This document shows positions 42,460 to 51,221 of a DNA stretch of 64,000 nt, piece after piece. The translations under genes were made by a program, and so were the position numbers. How positions within the stretch are numbered: position 1 is the stretch's first letter; the number at the start of each line of letters is the position of its first letter. The DNA comes from TH-plancto1 sp031431195. GTDB taxonomy: Bacteria; Planctomycetota; Planctomycetia; Planctomycetales; Planctomycetaceae. Location of the stretch: NCBI GenBank assembly GCA_031431195.1, contig JANPCU010000176.1:1-64000 (forward strand), read 5' to 3'. The notes below the pieces were generated by a model that worked only from the letters and a program-made list of their open reading frames with translations, was not told where the DNA came from and made no database searches.

Positions 42460-42848
42460 AGCGGGTGGTGGTGGATGCCTCGGCATGGCTGGCGTTTTTG
42501 CGGGTGGAGCCGGGGGCTGAGGTGGCGGTGAAGTACATGTTGTTTGCCGCGATGTCGGCGGTGAATTTGTCGGAAGTGCTGGAAACGTGCGTTCACAATG
42601 AGCTGGCGGTGAACAAGGTTTTGGCACTCCTCAAGAACTGGGGGATCGAGATTGTGCCGTTCGATATCAAGCAAGCGACCATCGCAGCTGAGATCAAATG
42701 GCAGACGGGGGAAGCGACGTTGACGATCTCCGAGCGGGCGTGTCTGGCCTTGGCTCGGTCGCGAGGAATTCCGGTGCTGACCTCGAATCGTGAGTGGTCG
42801 AAGCTCGACCTGGGAATTGAAGTGATTCAGATTCGTGAGGGGACATGA
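42456..42848 (+). CDS. PIN-domain toxin (VapC-like), possibly weakened site
   Basis: A GTG start overlaps the antitoxin stop. The 130-residue protein has the PIN opening VVVDASAWLAFL (D7) and NLSEVLE (acid 2). The expected Asp of the LSLGDRACL helix is Glu (TISERACLAL), and the expected Asp of TADR is Asn (LTSNREW). The first change is conservative; the second may weaken metal binding. It overlaps the recombinase start by four bases, so all three genes are one transcript. Confidence 0.8.
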   Translation: MKRVVVDASAWLAFLRVEPGAEVAVKYMLFAAMSAVNLSEVLETCVHNELAVNKVLALLKNWGIEIVPFDIKQATIAAEIKWQTGEATLTISERACLALARSRGIPVLTSNREWSKLDLGIEVIQIREGT

Positions 42849-43921
42849 GCGAAGGACTCACCCCTGGTTCGTCTCCCGATCAAGAGGCAGAGCAAGCACG
42901 AAAAGTTCCCGAACAGGCACGGGGCAACATAATTGCCGCGACCGAGCTGGTCGCCTATGCAGGAACTTCCTCCTTGCAGAAAACAGAGGGGACAAAAGGC
43001 GAAGCATTGCCCGCGCTGCTGGCCCGAACGGGAACGGCGGGGCAGTTCGCCTGGGACGAATTCTTCAGCGGGCAGCTGCGAAACAAGCACACGCGAGCGG
43101 CGTATTTGCACGCGGTGCGGCGGTTTCTGGAGTGGCTCGAAGGGCGGGAGCCAGACCTGGCTCGCGTGACTCCCGGTCTGGTCGGTCGGTACTTCGACGA
43201 TCTGCCCGTTGCGATCCCGACGAAGAAGCTGCATTTAGCCGCGATCCGAAGGTTCTTTGATCTGCTGGTACAGAGGCATGTCGTGGTTCTCAACGCGGCG
43301 CATTCGGTACGGATGGAACGGTTCTCCGTGACTGAAGGGAAAACGCCAGCGATCACCACAGACCAAGCTCGCCAACTCCTGAAATCGATCGACTGCTGCA
43401 CCCCCGCCGACTTCCGCGACAAGGCCGTCATCGCCACGCTGATCTTCACCGCCGCACGGGCCGGAGCCGTCGCCAAGCTGCGAGTGCGTGATCTAATCGA
43501 CGAAGGCGGGCAGTACGTCCTCAATTTCCACGAAAAGGGTGGCAAGCAGCGGAGCATCCCCGTGCGATTCGATTTGCAGCAACTGCTGCTCGACTACCTC
43601 AACATCGCCGACCCGCTACGAACCCAAAAAGACGCTCCACTGTTTCGGTCATTGGAGACGAGCGGCACGCTGTCGTCTCGCCCGCTCAACGGCGTGAACA
43701 TCTGCCGCATGATGAAACGGCGACTGGCCGCTGCGAAGTTGCCGACGCACATCTCCCCGCACTCGTTCCGGTCCTGCACCGCGACGGATCTCCTTTTGCA
43801 GGGCGTTTCCCTGGAAGATGTCCAATACCTTCTCGGCCACAGCGACAGCCGAATCACCAAGCTCTACGACCGCCGCCAGCATCAGGTGACGCGGAACATC
43901 GTCGAGCGGATTTCGGTCTGA
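42845..43921 (+). CDS. Tyrosine recombinase (XerC/D-like)
   Basis: This 358-residue protein has a SAM-like N-terminal core-binding domain (~70-150: FAWDEFFSGQLRNKHTRAAY) and a catalytic domain with the Arg of TAARAGAVAKLR (~206), the Lys of HEKGGKQRSIPV (~233), HSFR (~302-305), LGHSDSRITKLYDRR with the second His (~326) and the tyrosine nucleophile (~334). Box I lacks the usual Gly-Leu-Arg (AAR in place of GLR). It follows an AbrB/PIN pair with overlapping starts, and is separate from the element's integrase at 51962. It may resolve multimers of the element or move the toxin-antitoxin cassette. Confidence 0.8.
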   Translation: MSEGLTPGSSPDQEAEQARKVPEQARGNIIAATELVAYAGTSSLQKTEGTKGEALPALLARTGTAGQFAWDEFFSGQLRNKHTRAAYLHAVRRFLEWLEGREPDLARVTPGLVGRYFDDLPVAIPTKKLHLAAIRRFFDLLVQRHVVVLNAAHSVRMERFSVTEGKTPAITTDQARQLLKSIDCCTPADFRDKAVIATLIFTAARAGAVAKLRVRDLIDEGGQYVLNFHEKGGKQRSIPVRFDLQQLLLDYLNIADPLRTQKDAPLFRSLETSGTLSSRPLNGVNICRMMKRRLAAAKLPTHISPHSFRSCTATDLLLQGVSLEDVQYLLGHSDSRITKLYDRRQHQVTRNIVERISV

Positions 43922-43981
43922 CGTTTCAATTGTTGCGACCCGTTAACGAAATCGTTACCAAGCTGGTGTATGCTCAAAGAA

Positions 43982-43997
43982 CGGTCACTCGTGACCG
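43982..43997. promoter_or_regulatory. Palindrome upstream of 44028, candidate operator
   Basis: CGGTCAC-TC-GTGACCG is a perfect seven-base inverted repeat about 30 bases before the ATG at 44028 and close to where a -10 region would end. Confidence 0.4.
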
Positions 43998-44027
43998 ATT
44001 TGCAATGCCTAACATAGAGAGGTTGAT

Positions 44028-44606
44028 ATGGCCAGAAAGAAGAAAGTCACAGCACCAGTTGAAACCGAAACGGGCACAGCCACGGCGGTCGCTGAGTTAC
44101 CCATCCTTCCGGTGAAAGCTCCGAGGAAAAAGAGATCTGTTTCGGTCGAAGCCAACGCTGCTCCCGTGGAATCGATCGCCGCTCCTGTGTCCAGCTCGGT
44201 CAATAACGTGGAAGCCGCTCCATTCGATACGGTCGACACCCCGCCTGCTCCCTCTCTCGCCGAAGCTGGGTCAACGCCCGCTGCAACCACTGCTGCCGCC
44301 GTCGCACCGTCAGTGCCCGAAGAGCAACCCGACCGCCCCCGCTTCCGCAGCTGGACCGTTCGCACCACTTCGGGATACGAAAAACTCACCGATGCCAAAC
44401 GCGGTCTGCTCGTCCTGAAGTTCCACGATCGGCCCAGCCAAGAGATTCTCAATGCAGTGAAGGACGGCGGATTCCAGTACCACCCAGACTACGAAAGCCA
44501 AGGCAAAGTCTGGCTTCGCAAGAATGACTTCGAAGGCCGAGTCCAGGTCGACAAGATCGAAGCAGCGTTGAGGCAACTCGAACAAGCCCAAGTGCCTGGG
44601 CGGTAG
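44028..44606 (+). CDS. Hypothetical protein with disordered Ala/Pro N-terminus, 192 aa
   Basis: GAGAGG precedes the ATG. Residues 1-100 are Lys-rich then Ala/Pro/Val/Thr-rich and should be disordered. Residues ~105-190 are a compact domain (SWTVRTTSGYEKLTDAKRGL, KVWLRKNDFEGRVQVDKIE). No family recognised. The layout resembles plasmid accessory or nucleoid-type proteins, but no function is assigned. Confidence 0.6.
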   Translation: MARKKKVTAPVETETGTATAVAELPILPVKAPRKKRSVSVEANAAPVESIAAPVSSSVNNVEAAPFDTVDTPPAPSLAEAGSTPAATTAAAVAPSVPEEQPDRPRFRSWTVRTTSGYEKLTDAKRGLLVLKFHDRPSQEILNAVKDGGFQYHPDYESQGKVWLRKNDFEGRVQVDKIEAALRQLEQAQVPGR

Positions 44607-44689
44607 CCTGTAGGGTTTGAGCTTTTTCGGTGTTGCGTACTTTTGATGTCGGACCACGAACGTGAAGTCTGCGGTGATGCGGTCGGGCA

Positions 44690-44718
44690 TTGGGAATGAA
44701 TGGTGCAATGGTTATACT
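44690..44718 (+). promoter_or_regulatory. Candidate promoter for the 44757 gene
   Basis: TTGGGA (44690-44695), 17 bases, then TATACT (44713-44718), about 39 bases before the ATG at 44757. Confidence 0.4.
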
Positions 44719-44756
44719 CCTGTCGTGAATGATTTCCCCTCTGAGGTCGTCAGGTG

Positions 44757-45644
44757 ATGGACAGACACGTCCCTCGTTGGATCTGGGAAGAACCGCATCG
44801 TCTGGAGTGCGGTGATGATTGGCGAGTAACGACTCGCGGAGCTGATGGTGTAGAATACCATGCCGACGGTCGTCATCTCCAGACTTTGATCTTCGGTTGC
44901 GGAGAACAATTTCAGACACCCGAGCATGTGGTCGAAATCCTTCGAACTTTGGAAGAGCGGCTTGGGCTGGACCCAGGAGAATGGCGCTGGCAAGCCCCGT
45001 TCTACGATCAATTCATCCGTAGCTTTTTTCGGGACCACTCGACGCCTTCTTGGATTAAGATCGCCAATTCGCGGCTCAGTTTTCGGCAACGTGTGGGAGT
45101 CGATCGTGGCGTGGCCAGGCATTTTGGACAGAGTACGCGGCGGTTGTTTCGCTCGAAGTACCTAGGAAGTGAAACGCTTCCGTTTCACGACACGGTTTTG
45201 CCAACTCGGTTCTTGCGGATGAAATACCGATCAGGGCTGCCGCTGTCGGATTTGAATCTATATGAAGTGAAGATCTATCGAACTTTGGCCGACGACGGAC
45301 TCGGTGGACCGGTGGCCTGTCAGGAGAACTGGTTACAACTCGGCAGTCGCGACCGAGAGGACCGCTTGGCGAGAAAAAATGGGGTGAATCTGGCGATCAA
45401 AGAGTATCCTGCCGCTGACCCGTGGGGGCGAATGTCGCCGCTGGTCTCCTTTTGCCGGATGTCTCAGGACCGCAAATGGGTCCACAGCCGCTGTGTCAGT
45501 CTCTGCCCTGGAAGTGGTGAAGCGATCGATTTCCGGTCCGTGATCCACCGTGCCGACTTCTATTGTCGTTCGGACCTGTCCAACGCATCACTGCTGTCTC
45601 AAGTCGTGACACCGGGACAGTACGAGAGGTTTGCGAATGGCTGA
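44757..45644 (+). CDS. Hypothetical protein, 295 aa
   Basis: An ATG at 44757 (a GTG lies one codon earlier) opens a protein without a recognised family. Visible features are WIWEEPHRLECGDDW near the N-terminus, a central region rich in Arg/Trp/Phe, and conserved-looking Cys-His stretches (FCRMSQDRKWVHSRCVSLC at ~231-249). It overlaps the next gene by eight bases, so the two work together. It has its own promoter candidate. Cargo of the element; function unknown. Confidence 0.6.
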   Translation: MDRHVPRWIWEEPHRLECGDDWRVTTRGADGVEYHADGRHLQTLIFGCGEQFQTPEHVVEILRTLEERLGLDPGEWRWQAPFYDQFIRSFFRDHSTPSWIKIANSRLSFRQRVGVDRGVARHFGQSTRRLFRSKYLGSETLPFHDTVLPTRFLRMKYRSGLPLSDLNLYEVKIYRTLADDGLGGPVACQENWLQLGSRDREDRLARKNGVNLAIKEYPAADPWGRMSPLVSFCRMSQDRKWVHSRCVSLCPGSGEAIDFRSVIHRADFYCRSDLSNASLLSQVVTPGQYERFANG

Positions 45645-46533
45645 AACTGCCACGAAGGCTCATCAGCGAGTTCAGTTGCTGGGTAATCTCCTGTGGGGGC
45701 TCGTCGACTTGTCGACGTTGAAGCCCTGTCGTGAACCGGTCGAAACGAATCCTGGATCAGGCTTCGTTCTGGAGTGTGCCTTGCAGGCACTCTTACCGAT
45801 TTCGCGGAAGGAGCTTCCGAGAGGATTTCTGGCCGTCGCGGGTGAGAGCCGATTTCTGCGGACACAGTTCCCCGACAATTTGCTGACGATTGTTTCCGAA
45901 CAGGTCGGTCTCTTAATCCAGACGCTGAGAATGAGTCCCGTGGGCTCGCTCGCGAGCAATACGGGAGATCAATATCGAATTGTGTTGGCGATTCACCCGA
46001 GTCGTGATATGGCTCGGACATGGATTGAGGCTCAGAATCATGTGACACAGAAAGATCCCCCGACACCACCCGCAAGTCAGATGTCACCCGCGAAGTGGGT
46101 GGCTCTCGCACTGCGAGTTCTTCCGGCAGACTATGAGGGCCGTTATCAAGCACTCAAGACTTTCCAGAACGAGATTCGCACGGAAGTCGCAGTTCTGCTC
46201 CAGCCCGTATTGCAAGAGCAAGCTGCCGCGATGCCGATGGACACCTATGCCGAGAAGCAGCATGTCTCCATGTGGGTCAATTCGCAGCTGCGAGAGTTGG
46301 GACTGTCTATTCGCTGCCCGCATACTGGTCGCCCGGCGATTCTGGTGGCTGACCTGCGAGATGCGGAGACGCAATCGAGCCGCTTCCGGTATGCGATCCG
46401 CGATGAGCGAGGCCGACAGACGAAGACGGTCTCGTCCAAGCAGTTCCCCGATTTGGAATTGATGGCGGATGAACCTCGCCAGGAATCGCGGGCCAAAGGC
46501 CCTGCGGCAGGACGAGTTCCACGGGATGAATAA
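45637..46533 (+). CDS. Hypothetical protein, 298 aa, coupled to the previous gene
   Basis: ATG 45637, with GAGAGG upstream, overlaps the stop of the preceding gene. The middle of the protein (~145-215) is helical. The C-terminal region LGLSIRCPHTGRPAILVADL then SSRFRYAIRDERGRQTKT (~225-270) looks like a compact DNA- or nuclease-associated domain, seen by me in planctomycete and cyanobacterial hypotheticals, with Cys-Pro-x-Thr and Asp-Arg-like positions but no motif I can name. Together with the gene at 44757 it forms a two-gene unit of unknown role. Confidence 0.6.
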   Translation: MAETATKAHQRVQLLGNLLWGLVDLSTLKPCREPVETNPGSGFVLECALQALLPISRKELPRGFLAVAGESRFLRTQFPDNLLTIVSEQVGLLIQTLRMSPVGSLASNTGDQYRIVLAIHPSRDMARTWIEAQNHVTQKDPPTPPASQMSPAKWVALALRVLPADYEGRYQALKTFQNEIRTEVAVLLQPVLQEQAAAMPMDTYAEKQHVSMWVNSQLRELGLSIRCPHTGRPAILVADLRDAETQSSRFRYAIRDERGRQTKTVSSKQFPDLELMADEPRQESRAKGPAAGRVPRDE

Positions 46534-46550
46534 TTTTTGAAAATGACCAC

Positions 46551-46580
46551 TTGCCTGACACGGCGGGGTGCTTGTACAAT
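46551..46580 (+). promoter_or_regulatory. Candidate promoter for the downstream membrane/ParB genes
   Basis: TTGCCT (46551-46556), an 18-base spacer, then TACAAT (46575-46580). The rest of the 215-base gap 46534-46748 holds no supported gene. Confidence 0.4.
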
Positions 46581-46748
46581 ACCCCAGTCGAGAACGAAGG
46601 CTGTTCGGCCTTGCTCTTGCCTCTGTTTCTGTCTTGCGGGGTGCATATACATGAACCCTTTGAGGCGGGAACGTCCGTTTCCTGTCAGACCAGAACGGTC
46701 GTGAGTCGCGGCCTGCGTGGTCGGCAAGTCCCAGAAAGGACGAGTTCG

Positions 46749-46964
46749 ATGCTTCCTTTGATTCCGATTCTGTGTATTGCCGCGCTCATTGGGGGTGCGG
46801 GTGGGCTGGCTTGGTACGAGTCTCTCTCGAAGGACGAGCAGGAGAAGGCGGACAAGCTGGCCGGTGAGTTGGCCTGGAGTCTGTACCAGAAGTCGCTGAA
46901 GAATCTGACCCGCGATCAGGCGGAGAACGTGGCGGCGATGGTGCAGCGGAAGATGGGGGCCTAG
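46749..46964 (+). CDS. Small membrane-anchored protein, 71 aa
   Basis: MLPLIPILCIAALIGGAGGL is one transmembrane helix, followed by a helical, charged tail (SLSKDEQEKADKLAGELAW). An in-frame upstream start at 46551 would not add recognisable sequence. Small membrane proteins like this are common in transfer gene clusters; no family was recognised. Confidence 0.6.
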   Translation: MLPLIPILCIAALIGGAGGLAWYESLSKDEQEKADKLAGELAWSLYQKSLKNLTRDQAENVAAMVQRKMGA

Positions 46965-47076
46965 GCCCTCGTCGCGGTGTTCCGGGGGTGGGGGCCGCTG
47001 GGTCGCCCCCGCTCTCTTCTATGCAGCGTGTGATGTGGAATCGCAGCTGCCAGTCTTCAAACTAGGAGTCTTTGTC

Positions 47077-47352
47077 ATGCTGGAAACAATCAAGTTGTTG
47101 ATGATGTGCGGCACGCTCATTGTGATCGCGTTTGGCGTATTGCTCGCGATGCCGAAGAGTGAGTTGCGAACGTTTCTGATGCCGATTGTGGGGTGGACGT
47201 TCGCCATCTTCGCCGGTGCGTATTGCCTGTCTCCTATCGACGTTGTCCCGGAGATTGTCGCTGGTCCCATTGGTCTTATCGATGACGTAGCCGTTGCTAT
47301 CGCGGGTTACGCTGCGGCAAAGGCCGCGATGAAGGCGAAACAAGAGGCATGA
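47077..47352 (+). CDS. DUF1232 (YkvA-like) small membrane protein
   Basis: ATG 47077 follows AGGAG. Two hydrophobic helices (~8-24 and ~36-52) are followed by LSPIDVVPEIVAGPIGLIDD (~51-70), the signature of the DUF1232 family, whose role is not known. It is 91 residues long and lies in a cluster of small plasmid genes before parB. Confidence 0.75.
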   Translation: MLETIKLLMMCGTLIVIAFGVLLAMPKSELRTFLMPIVGWTFAIFAGAYCLSPIDVVPEIVAGPIGLIDDVAVAIAGYAAAKAAMKAKQEA

Positions 47353-47407
47353 CCTCATCCGCTGTCCGTGTTCGGACCTCACCTGTCTGCTCTGATCGGA
47401 GTCCGCC

Positions 47408-47896
47408 ATGAGCTTCCTGTCTTTCCTCTTTCGTGGTGCGTCCGACCGCCAGAAGGTCAATCGACGAACGAACAAGGCCATGCGGCGCTTGGGTCGTCCA
47501 GTGCGGGAGGTGAGTGAAGGGCGTTGGGAAGTGGTGCAGGAGCCGCCTCTTCAAGGCTATCTCATCTCGCTTCAGGCTTGGGAGTTCCCGGATCGGGCGG
47601 AGTTCATGGCCTTCGCGGATGTCGTGATTGATCGCGACTGGTATCAGCGGGGCATGGCCCTCTGGTTGCTCGAAGAGAACGACAAGCTGCGTTGCGGGTC
47701 GTTGCGGCTGATCGAGACGCGCGAGGGGCTGACGCTGGCCGTCGGGCGGGTATGTGAGTTCCCGCTCTATACGGAAGCGGCGCTCAGCCGGGTGGCAGCT
47801 GAGCTGCTGAGTGAAACGTCACGGGTCATTCAGAAGTTGCTGGCGATGGAGTTCATCAGTCGTCGGACGGGCGGCGAACAGTCGCCAGCGAAGTAA
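47408..47896 (+). CDS. Hypothetical protein, 162 aa
   Basis: CGGAG precedes the ATG. The N-terminus is basic (RGASDRQKVNRRTNKAMRR), the rest is mixed alpha/beta (WEFPDRAEFMAFADVVIDRD) and no motif is recognised. Compact spacing with the genes on both sides (56 and 52 bases) supports one transcription unit leading to parB. Confidence 0.55.
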   Translation: MSFLSFLFRGASDRQKVNRRTNKAMRRLGRPVREVSEGRWEVVQEPPLQGYLISLQAWEFPDRAEFMAFADVVIDRDWYQRGMALWLLEENDKLRCGSLRLIETREGLTLAVGRVCEFPLYTEAALSRVAAELLSETSRVIQKLLAMEFISRRTGGEQSPAK

Positions 47897-47947
47897 CGTC
47901 GGTCCGACTTTCCCCGCGAAATCCTTTCTTCCACAAGAGGTGTCCTC

Positions 47948-48784
47948 ATGGTTCTTCCCAGTACCAACTCGGACGATGAGATCCGAGAGATTCTGATTGC
48001 TGATGTTATTGTCGATCCGCAGGTGCGGAAGGAGTTTGCGTCGTCGTCGCTGGAAGAACTGGCGGCGTCTTTGAAGGAAGCAGGGCAGCTGCAACCGATT
48101 CTGGTGCGGCAGCGTGGAGACAAGTTCCCACTGGTCTGTGGCGAGCGGCGGGTGCGGGCGGCAGAGCTGGCAGGTTGGAAGAAAATTCGGGCGATTGTCA
48201 CGCACGTCGATTTGACCGAGAGCGAAATCCTCCAGCGTCAGTTGATCGAGAACATGCAGCGGGTCGACCTTTGCCCCATCGAAAAGGCCAAGGGGACGCA
48301 GCAGTTGATGGAGCTGAACGGGTTGAAGGCGGGAGTGGTCGCCACTCGATTGGGGGTGAGTGCCACCAAGGTGACAAAGCAACTGAGTCTGCTGACACTC
48401 TCGAAGGCGATTCAGGAGAAGGTGGCTAGCGGAGAGATTTCCGCCAGTGCGGCTTATGAACTCTCGCGGGTGACCAGCGATGCGGAGCGCGATCAGCTGG
48501 CTGACGATCTGGTGGCCGGGCGGCTGACTCGGGACGGTCTTGTCGGAGCGATCAAGTCTCGGTCGAAGCCGGACAAGCCGAAGCAGAGCGAAGTGACGAC
48601 TCGCGTGACCGCTCTGCTGGGCGGTGGACGAACGGTCACGGTGTTGGGACCGTCGCTCAACCTCGAAGGGTTCATTGAACTGCTGGAGGAGTTGTTGGCG
48701 AAGGCCCGCAAGGTGCGACCGCAGGGCGTGGAACTGGGAACGTTCTCCAAGATGCTCCGCGATCAGGCGATGCAACAGTTGTAG
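47948..48784 (+). CDS. parB: ParB-family partition/nucleoid protein
   Basis: The 278-residue protein follows GAGGTG. It has the ParB/Spo0J N-terminal domain (PQVRKEFASSSLEELAASLK, then the GERRVRAAELAGW box at ~60-72, the CTP-binding motif of this family), the LIENMQRVDLCPIEKAKG segment (~99-116) and an HTH (VVATRLGVSATKVTKQLSLL, ~131-150). It lacks an adjacent parA; the element's ParA is 25 kb away with its own small partner, so this ParB may serve another centromere, transfer or gene regulation. Confidence 0.88.
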   Translation: MVLPSTNSDDEIREILIADVIVDPQVRKEFASSSLEELAASLKEAGQLQPILVRQRGDKFPLVCGERRVRAAELAGWKKIRAIVTHVDLTESEILQRQLIENMQRVDLCPIEKAKGTQQLMELNGLKAGVVATRLGVSATKVTKQLSLLTLSKAIQEKVASGEISASAAYELSRVTSDAERDQLADDLVAGRLTRDGLVGAIKSRSKPDKPKQSEVTTRVTALLGGGRTVTVLGPSLNLEGFIELLEELLAKARKVRPQGVELGTFSKMLRDQAMQQL

Positions 48785-48814
48785 CAGACATCGCAGCTGG
48801 AGAGGAGTCTTCTC

Positions 48815-50296
48815 ATGTGGCCGTTTCGTAAACGAAACCAACCGCCGCCCGCGACTCTGAAGTGGTTGTTGACTGATCCCGTGTTGTGGTTCTCGGGTCG
48901 TGATCCCTGGACCATCGGGGATGCCTGTCAAGGGTGCCAGATCTGGGGGGCCACAGGTTCTGGGAAGACCAGCGGAAGCCTCTCCTGGACCACGAGGTCG
49001 TATCTCTCGATGGGATTCGGAGGGATCTTTCTCACGGTCAAGCCGGGGGACCGTGAGGTCTACGAGGGGTACTGTCGTGCGACGGGACGGCTCAATGATC
49101 TGGTGTTGTTCGGTCCGGGGCATCCGGCTCGATTCAACTTCATCGACAGTGAGTTGCAGCGGACCGATCGCGGCGCGGGTCACGTCGAGAATCTGGTCAG
49201 CCTGTTCTCAACCATACTGGAGATCAGCGACCGCAATCGCAGTCGCGGCGGTGGGGAGGGCGACCAGTATTGGAAGCTCACGAACCGCCAGCTCACTCGC
49301 AACGCGATGGAGTTGCTGATTCAGGCCAAGGGGACGATTACGATTCCCGATTTGTATCGGCTCGTGGTGAGCGCTCCGACCTCGTTCGAGCAGCTGCAAT
49401 CGGAAGCGTGGCGGGCGAGCTCGTTTTGCTTTCATTGCCTGACCGAAGCGGATGCGAAGGTCTCGCCCGAGAAGCGAGCCGACCTCCAACTGGCGACGGA
49501 TTTCTTCTGCGTCGAGTGGCCCCAGCTTAGCGAAAAAACGCGGTCGATTGTTCAAAGTACATTGACTTCGATGCTCGATGTCTTGAATCGCGGCGTGGTC
49601 AGAGAGTTACTCTCGCCTGCCGAGACAACCGTGCGGCCCGAGATGGCGTGCGACGGGAAGATCATCCTCGTCGACATGCCACTGAAGCTGTTCGGAGAGG
49701 TCGGACAGTTCGTGCAGACCGTATGGAAATATTGCTTTCAGCAGGCGATGGAACGTCGCGACGTGGCGACGAATCCACGGCCTGTGTTCATCGTCGTCGA
49801 CGAGAGTCATCTGCTCGCGACATCGAGTGATCAAGTGTTCCAGACCACGGCGAGAAGCTCGCGCACAGCTGTGGTGTATGCCACGCAATCGATCTCGAAC
49901 TATCTGGCGGCGTTTGGCGGTGAGCAGTCGGAAGCGGAAGTTCACAGCTTGCTCGGCAACTTGCAAACCCAATTCTTTCACCAACAGGCTGACACCCGAA
50001 CGAACACCTACGCCGCTGAGTTGATCGGTCGCACGAAGCAATACTTCATGAACTCGAACACGAACTGGGGACCGACCGACTGGAGCAGCGTGCTGCTCGG
50101 CGGTCGGACGGATACCGGCAGTTCAGCGGGTATGTCGGAGCAGTTTGAGTTCGAGGTGCAACCGAGTGAGTTCACCACGCTGCGGCAGGGCGGACCGCCT
50201 GACTGGCTGGTCGATGCCATTGTCGTCCGTGGCGGAAAGCGGTTCGCTCAGACGGGCCGACCGTGGCTGCCGGTGACGATTCGTCAGCATTTCTAA
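48815..50296 (+). CDS. VirD4/TraD-like type IV coupling ATPase
   Basis: GGAG precedes the ATG. The 493-residue protein has Walker A WGATGSGKTSGSL (~43-55), an interior region typical of TraG/VirD4 proteins, Walker B PVFIVVDESHLLA (~322-334), then ARSSRTAVVYATQSISNY (~345-362), the conserved helix-strand of coupling proteins. There is no transmembrane N-terminus, so it resembles soluble or TraM-binding coupling ATPases. It should deliver the relaxosome to a transfer channel. With MobF present but no VirB proteins in view, the channel must come from elsewhere. Confidence 0.85.
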   Translation: MWPFRKRNQPPPATLKWLLTDPVLWFSGRDPWTIGDACQGCQIWGATGSGKTSGSLSWTTRSYLSMGFGGIFLTVKPGDREVYEGYCRATGRLNDLVLFGPGHPARFNFIDSELQRTDRGAGHVENLVSLFSTILEISDRNRSRGGGEGDQYWKLTNRQLTRNAMELLIQAKGTITIPDLYRLVVSAPTSFEQLQSEAWRASSFCFHCLTEADAKVSPEKRADLQLATDFFCVEWPQLSEKTRSIVQSTLTSMLDVLNRGVVRELLSPAETTVRPEMACDGKIILVDMPLKLFGEVGQFVQTVWKYCFQQAMERRDVATNPRPVFIVVDESHLLATSSDQVFQTTARSSRTAVVYATQSISNYLAAFGGEQSEAEVHSLLGNLQTQFFHQQADTRTNTYAAELIGRTKQYFMNSNTNWGPTDWSSVLLGGRTDTGSSAGMSEQFEFEVQPSEFTTLRQGGPPDWLVDAIVVRGGKRFAQTGRPWLPVTIRQHF

Positions 50297-50522
50297 CAGC
50301 AGCGAGCGGGTGGGCGTCAGCCCCCCGTGCAGCCCGGCACGTTTCGCTCAGGCCGGTTGTGTCTCGCTCCCAGTTGTCATCACTGAACTCCACCTGGGGG
50401 AACAGGACACGACCCACGTGGCACGGCGGACTCACGTCCGCCGCTTGCTGTCGACTACGGACGGGCAAATGTGCCCGTCCCACGATCCGCTCGTCTCTCT
50501 TCATACCTTGGAATCGCGACCC
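50297..50522. repeat. Gap with two REP-like hairpins
   Basis: CGGCGGAC-TCAC-GTCCGCCG (50424-50443) and GGACGGGCA-AATG-TGCCCGTCC (50459-50480) are perfect hairpins with four-base loops. Arms of the GGACGG type recur in the repeat elements at 57317 and 59964. They probably came from the host's intergenic repeat family. Confidence 0.65.
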
Positions 50523-51122
50523 ATGTCTCAACCACAATCACAGCCGGAACCCTCCGATATCCAGAGCAGCATGAACCTGCTGATGGTGGTGCTTCATATC
50601 TATTCGACCTCGATCGAAGTCTTCCTGCATCGCGGGATGGGGGCACGGTATCTCGGCCTGCAAGCAGTCTTCGTGCTGTTCCTGGTGCCGCTGCACACGG
50701 GCTTCATGCGAACGAAAGATCCGTCGTTGACTGGTCTCTTTCTGCTAGCCTACCTCGGAGCTTGTCTCGGACAACGCGCATTCATCCTCGCCCGAAACAG
50801 GACAGGACAGGTCGTGCATTCCCGCTACAACGGCTACCCGTGGTTGCTCGGGGCCAAGTCGCGGTTCGATGAACTGAACTGGAAGGGACGGGCTGAACCG
50901 CTCCTCATCCTCGCAGGCGGACTGCTGTTCGCAGTCATCGACGAAGGCTTTGGTTCGTACATCATGACAGCTGGTGGAGCGATGTTCTTCAAGAACCTCC
51001 TGCACCAGCAACTCCGCAGTCAGGAACTCATGGACATGCAAGACAGCCTCGTCGAGCAACAACATCGGGCCGCAGAGTTCCGCCAAATGAACGACGGCTA
51101 CGATCGCTCGCCAAGGCGGTAG
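50523..51122 (+). CDS. Membrane protein of the transfer cluster, 199 aa
   Basis: ATG 50523 (MSQPQSQPEPSD) is chosen over an in-frame start at 50310 that reads through the REP hairpins. Hydrophobic helices lie at ~45-62, ~72-90 and ~135-160. The C-terminal 40 residues are a charged helix (LRSQELMDMQDSLVEQQHRA). No family recognised. It is downstream of the coupling ATPase and may anchor or assist it. Confidence 0.65.
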   Translation: MSQPQSQPEPSDIQSSMNLLMVVLHIYSTSIEVFLHRGMGARYLGLQAVFVLFLVPLHTGFMRTKDPSLTGLFLLAYLGACLGQRAFILARNRTGQVVHSRYNGYPWLLGAKSRFDELNWKGRAEPLLILAGGLLFAVIDEGFGSYIMTAGGAMFFKNLLHQQLRSQELMDMQDSLVEQQHRAAEFRQMNDGYDRSPRR

Positions 51123-51221
51123 TGTCGTTCGTCGTGTCCACGCTGCACTCCACTTCAATCGGGCACGTCGAGCCAGGGCGACGGCTCACGCTTCTCACTT
51201 CCAACGATCAGGATCTCCCGC

